Shown here one piece after another: positions 61,228-63,481 of a DNA stretch of 63,481 bases. The DNA comes from Ardenticatenaceae bacterium (GTDB lineage Bacteria; Chloroflexota; Anaerolineae; Promineifilales; Promineifilaceae), in contig JACKBT010000027.1 of assembly GCA_020634415.1 (NCBI GenBank), positions 1 to 63,481 on the forward strand, given 5' to 3'. Positions within the stretch are counted from its first letter, which is position 1. The number at the start of each line of letters is the position of its first letter. Position numbers and translations under genes: made by a program. The notes under the pieces are model-generated. The model did no database searches and was not told the origin of the DNA. It saw only the letters and a program-made list of their open reading frames with translations.

Positions 61228-62178
61228 ATGAAAAAGCTCTTTGCATTCACAATTATTTTGATGGTGCTGGCAGCTTGCACGGCACCCCAAAATCAGGCTG
61301 TGCCTGATATAGAAGAGACTGCCCCGGCCGCGCTGCCTAATCCGGCTGCGGTCTATTGCCAACAGAATGGCTACACCCACGAAATTCATACTGCTGCCGA
61401 TGGCAGCCAGTTCGGGGTATGTATTTTCCCGGATGGAAAAACCTGCGATGAGTGGGCTTATTATCGGGGAGAGTGTGGCCCTGACATTCAAAACGCCGTA
61501 ACGGCCGTTCCTTTTACCAGCAGTTCGCTCGATATTTCTTTAGACACGGGGAGTATCGCCACCAGCTTCCAAATCGAGACAATTACGGCCGTTCCTGCGG
61601 GTGATGGTGTCCCTTATTGGGAAGTTTTGCCAGAGTATACTCGGCTAACCCTCGAAGACTATCCCATTAGCAATCACCTCATGCAGCCCCAAATCTTCAT
61701 CTTTCCTGTCAACGACCTCAAGCTGGTCAATGAAGGTGCAGGTCAGATTGTCACCTCCTTACAAACTCTGATCCAATCACCGCAAGAGATCCCCGACATG
61801 CCTTTCTTGCCGTTGTTCAACGCGGCACAGGTGTTGCACGTCCACGTCCAATATCTGGACTTCAAGAGCGGTCAGGGGCTGCGTTACCTGACAGAATTTG
61901 CGCAAGGGTTGATGCCTATCAACAACTACGAGCTGATTTACACCTATCAGGGTTTGAGCAGCGACGGCACCTATTATGTAGCCGCCGTGCTGCCCATCAC
62001 CCATTCCAGCCTACCAGCGGATGGCACTATCACCGGTAATGAGCCACCTGAATTCACCAGTGATTTCCCCACATATGTGGCGAACATGGTCAACAGCCTG
62101 AACCCCCAAGCTGCCAACACCTTTACGCCAGACTTAACCCAGTTGGATGTCATGATGAATTCGCTGGAAATCAAATAA
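61228..62178 (+). CDS. DUF333-containing lipoprotein
   Basis: The protein has 316 aa. A signal peptide with lipobox (LMVLAAC, lipid-attachment Cys near residue 14) anchors it outside the membrane. Residues about 35-80 hold a DUF333 domain: NPAAVYCQQNGYTHEIHTAA, GSQFGVCIFPDGKTCDEWAY and YRGEC, with its characteristic four cysteines. The remaining 220 residues are soluble, alpha/beta-like and unfamiliar (TRLTLEDYPISNHLMQPQIF, QYLDFKSGQGLRYLTEFAQ). AAGGAAAATAAA precedes the ATG. The role is unknown; DUF333 proteins were once annotated as putative hemolysins without support. Confidence 0.82.
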   Translation: MKKLFAFTIILMVLAACTAPQNQAVPDIEETAPAALPNPAAVYCQQNGYTHEIHTAADGSQFGVCIFPDGKTCDEWAYYRGECGPDIQNAVTAVPFTSSSLDISLDTGSIATSFQIETITAVPAGDGVPYWEVLPEYTRLTLEDYPISNHLMQPQIFIFPVNDLKLVNEGAGQIVTSLQTLIQSPQEIPDMPFLPLFNAAQVLHVHVQYLDFKSGQGLRYLTEFAQGLMPINNYELIYTYQGLSSDGTYYVAAVLPITHSSLPADGTITGNEPPEFTSDFPTYVANMVNSLNPQAANTFTPDLTQLDVMMNSLEIK

Positions 62179-62314
62179 ACCTGTGTGACTATATGTTGGC
62201 CCGAAAAACCGAAGGATTCTAAATCATGAAAGTACCATGACCAGCCGATGAAGCCCTTTAGGTGGGTAAAAGGAGAAATTGGCTCTTTGGGATTTCATGG
62301 GGTTGACACCCAGG

Positions 62315-62342
62315 GTAGGGTCGAGGCGCGCCTCGACCCTAC
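62315..62342. repeat. 28-bp perfect palindrome
   Basis: GTAGGGTCGAGG and CCTCGACCCTAC flank CGCG without a mismatch. It lies just before a family C repeat in the 365-base gap between the lipoprotein and LacI-type genes. Nothing else coding is seen in that gap. Confidence 0.85.
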
Positions 62343-62343
62343 C

Positions 62344-62410
62344 ACTCTGGCCGGTGTCATACCGAGCCAGACGGGTGGCTCGGCCAGGAGGCCGCCACAG
62401 CCTTTCAAGA
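62344..62410 (+). repeat. Dispersed repeat family C, copy 3
   Basis: CTCTGGCCGGTGTCATACCG, GCCAGACGGGTGGCTCGGCC and AGGAGGCCGCCACAGC are collinear with copies at 42532 and 12321, but the left CTTACGCAGTTG part is absent. Confidence 0.85.
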
Positions 62411-62543
62411 GTGACAGGGCCTTTTCTGAAATGTAACCAGTCCTACCCCTGCTTAGGCACGGCTTGACAAATCCACAATACTTTGATATTCTCCGCGCAA
62501 CCGATTGCATGAAATAAATTGGAAACCCTTGGGAAGAAGTACT

Positions 62544-63481
62544 TTGGCTAGATTAACTATCTATGACATTGCTAAAGAAGCAAAGGTATCACCTTCAACG
62601 GTTTCCCGTGCCTTGCAAGATCATCCACGCATTGGAGCAGAAACCAAAACACGAATCCAGACACTAGCAAAGGAAATGGGTTTTGTCCCTAGTGCTGTTG
62701 CCAGGGGATTAAAGACCAATCGTTCACACGTGCTTGGTGTTATCGTTCACCGCCTGGAAGATCCATATCTCACCGATGTACTGCGTGGCATTGAAGATAC
62801 CCTTCACGAATCTGACTACAGTCTCTTTTTAGCGGCAACACAGCGTATTCCGAGGCGCGAACAGAAAGTCATGCAGGCGATGAGTGAGCGGCGCGTGGAT
62901 GGAGTCATTATTAGTTCATCACATATGAACTTGGAAAGATTACGGCAACTGACTCACCATGATATTCCCAGCGTGTTGATCAATAATCAGGAATTGTTGG
63001 AACCCGATACGTATTCTATCTATAACGACGATGTTTATGCTATGAACCAATTGTTGCAGCATGTTATTGGTTTAGGGCATAAGCGGATTGCCTATTTGGG
63101 CAGCCCGCGTGCAGGTCGCACCAATGCCGAACGACAGCGTGGGTATGAGGATGCCTTGCACCAGGCAGGGCAGGAATTTCGGCCAGAGTATATTGCGAAT
63201 TGTGAAAACGGCCGTCCCCAAGGCGGTGCTCAAGGTATGCAACAGTTGTTAGCTCTGAGCGAAATACCAACGGCCGTTATCTGCTACAACGACATGATAG
63301 CCATCGGTGCTATCCAAACCATCCATCAAGCTGGCTTAAGCGTGCCAGAAGATATTTCTTTAACTGGCTTTGATAATGTGGAATTGTCCGCCTATACGAC
63401 ACCGCCCCTGACAACTTTTCATCAACCAAGATACGAACTGGGGCAGCAAGCGGCCAAAATGATTCTAAACGCCCTGGATGA
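62544..63481 (+). CDS. LacI-family transcriptional regulator, C-terminus beyond window
   Basis: 312 codons are in the window and the frame is open to the last base. The start is taken as TTG at 62544, which gives the standard opening ARLTIYDIAKEAKVSPSTVS, then RALQDHPRIG, with GGGAAG at 62531-62536 upstream; TTG at 62529 is an alternative. The hinge-helix (SAVARGLKTNRS) and the periplasmic-binding-like ligand domain (LGVIVHRLEDPYLTDVLRG, VDGVIISSS, YNDMIAIGAIQ, DISLTGFDN) are complete up to about residue 312. Such repressors usually sense sugars or nucleosides; its target genes probably lie beyond the window. Confidence 0.93.
   Translation, partial: MARLTIYDIAKEAKVSPSTVSRALQDHPRIGAETKTRIQTLAKEMGFVPSAVARGLKTNRSHVLGVIVHRLEDPYLTDVLRGIEDTLHESDYSLFLAATQRIPRREQKVMQAMSERRVDGVIISSSHMNLERLRQLTHHDIPSVLINNQELLEPDTYSIYNDDVYAMNQLLQHVIGLGHKRIAYLGSPRAGRTNAERQRGYEDALHQAGQEFRPEYIANCENGRPQGGAQGMQQLLALSEIPTAVICYNDMIAIGAIQTIHQAGLSVPEDISLTGFDNVELSAYTTPPLTTFHQPRYELGQQAAKMILNALD

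Larger units (their letters stand above)
848..63277. repeat. Highly iterated palindrome ACGGCCGT (consensus AACGGCCGTT), about 105 copies
   Basis: Reading the whole window I count roughly 105 exact ACGGCCGT sites, one per about 600 bases, against one or two expected by chance at this base composition. They occur in genes of both strands in every reading frame, giving recurrent peptides TAV, NGR and RP(F/L), and also in intergenic DNA. The feature span marks the first and last sites. None lies between 34734 and 40385. Confidence 0.9.

Noticed and set aside
1..63481. tRNA, rRNA and riboswitch search by eye
   Set aside because: No convincing cloverleaf, rRNA segment or known riboswitch core was seen; this was by reading only, so short RNAs could be missed.

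Overview
The window looks like a chromosomal segment of a Chloroflexota bacterium (Anaerolineae-like; phylum inferred, class not decided). The case rests on the gene mix: a MalT-type LuxR regulator, a BTAD/NB-ARC/TPR regulator next to a small conserved protein, tandem Usp proteins, a RACo-type ASKHA protein, very long secreted LamG/TSP3/beta-helix proteins, and two secreted proteins ending in a YLP-type tail. There are no rRNA or tRNA genes, no CRISPR array and no phage genes. GC content is moderately high and the genes are densely packed on both strands.

Layout. 1-6757 (minus): a cyclic beta-1,2-glucan synthase (cut by the window start) coupled through TAATG to an upstream fusion of a degenerate CYTH/triphosphate-tunnel domain with a glycoamylase domain. 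7105-12284: Usp, formate/nitrite-type channel, Usp and a Lon-like protease. 12644-17915 (plus): HpaB-type monooxygenase, flavin reductase, sulfatase, RlmK-like rRNA methyltransferase, DinB protein. 18074-30303: IlvD/Edd dehydratase, minimal zincin, ubiquitin-like/TM/propeller protein, orphan OmpR-type regulator, secreted metzincin, lipoprotein hydrolase, D-threonine-aldolase-like enzyme, phosphoribosyltransferase, SDR. 30869-38230 (plus): RACo-like activator, MalT-type LuxR regulator, then two membrane proteins, a medium-chain dehydrogenase and a 92-aa protein. 38332-40082: a DUF2938-type gene split by an intact IS630-family element. 40621-43490: three-gene ABC-2 exporter. 43843-57078 (minus): a 4338-aa secreted/membrane mosaic protein preceded by a 69-aa protein, divergent from a 1053-aa BTAD regulator (57561-60722). 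61228-63481: DUF333 lipoprotein and a LacI-family regulator cut by the window end.

Three sequence-level patterns cross the gene map. (1) The 8-bp palindrome ACGGCCGT, usually inside AACGGCCGTT, occurs about 105 times by eye, inside and between genes and in every reading frame, far above chance; it is absent from 34734-40385, which contains the IS element and the LuxR-downstream cluster, suggesting recent import. (2) Several families of small hairpin elements fill most intergenic gaps: a CGATTTTGTAAATCG family, a GGAGACT/GGAGATT heptamer family (one copy lies inside the giant gene) and a GGTGGCTCGGCCAGGAGG family. (3) Two promoter regions carry perfect direct repeats with an exact 11-bp period next to a -10 box, the architecture bound by SARP/BTAD activators. 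One of them sits between the BTAD regulator and the giant-protein operon, pointing to a regulator/target pair.
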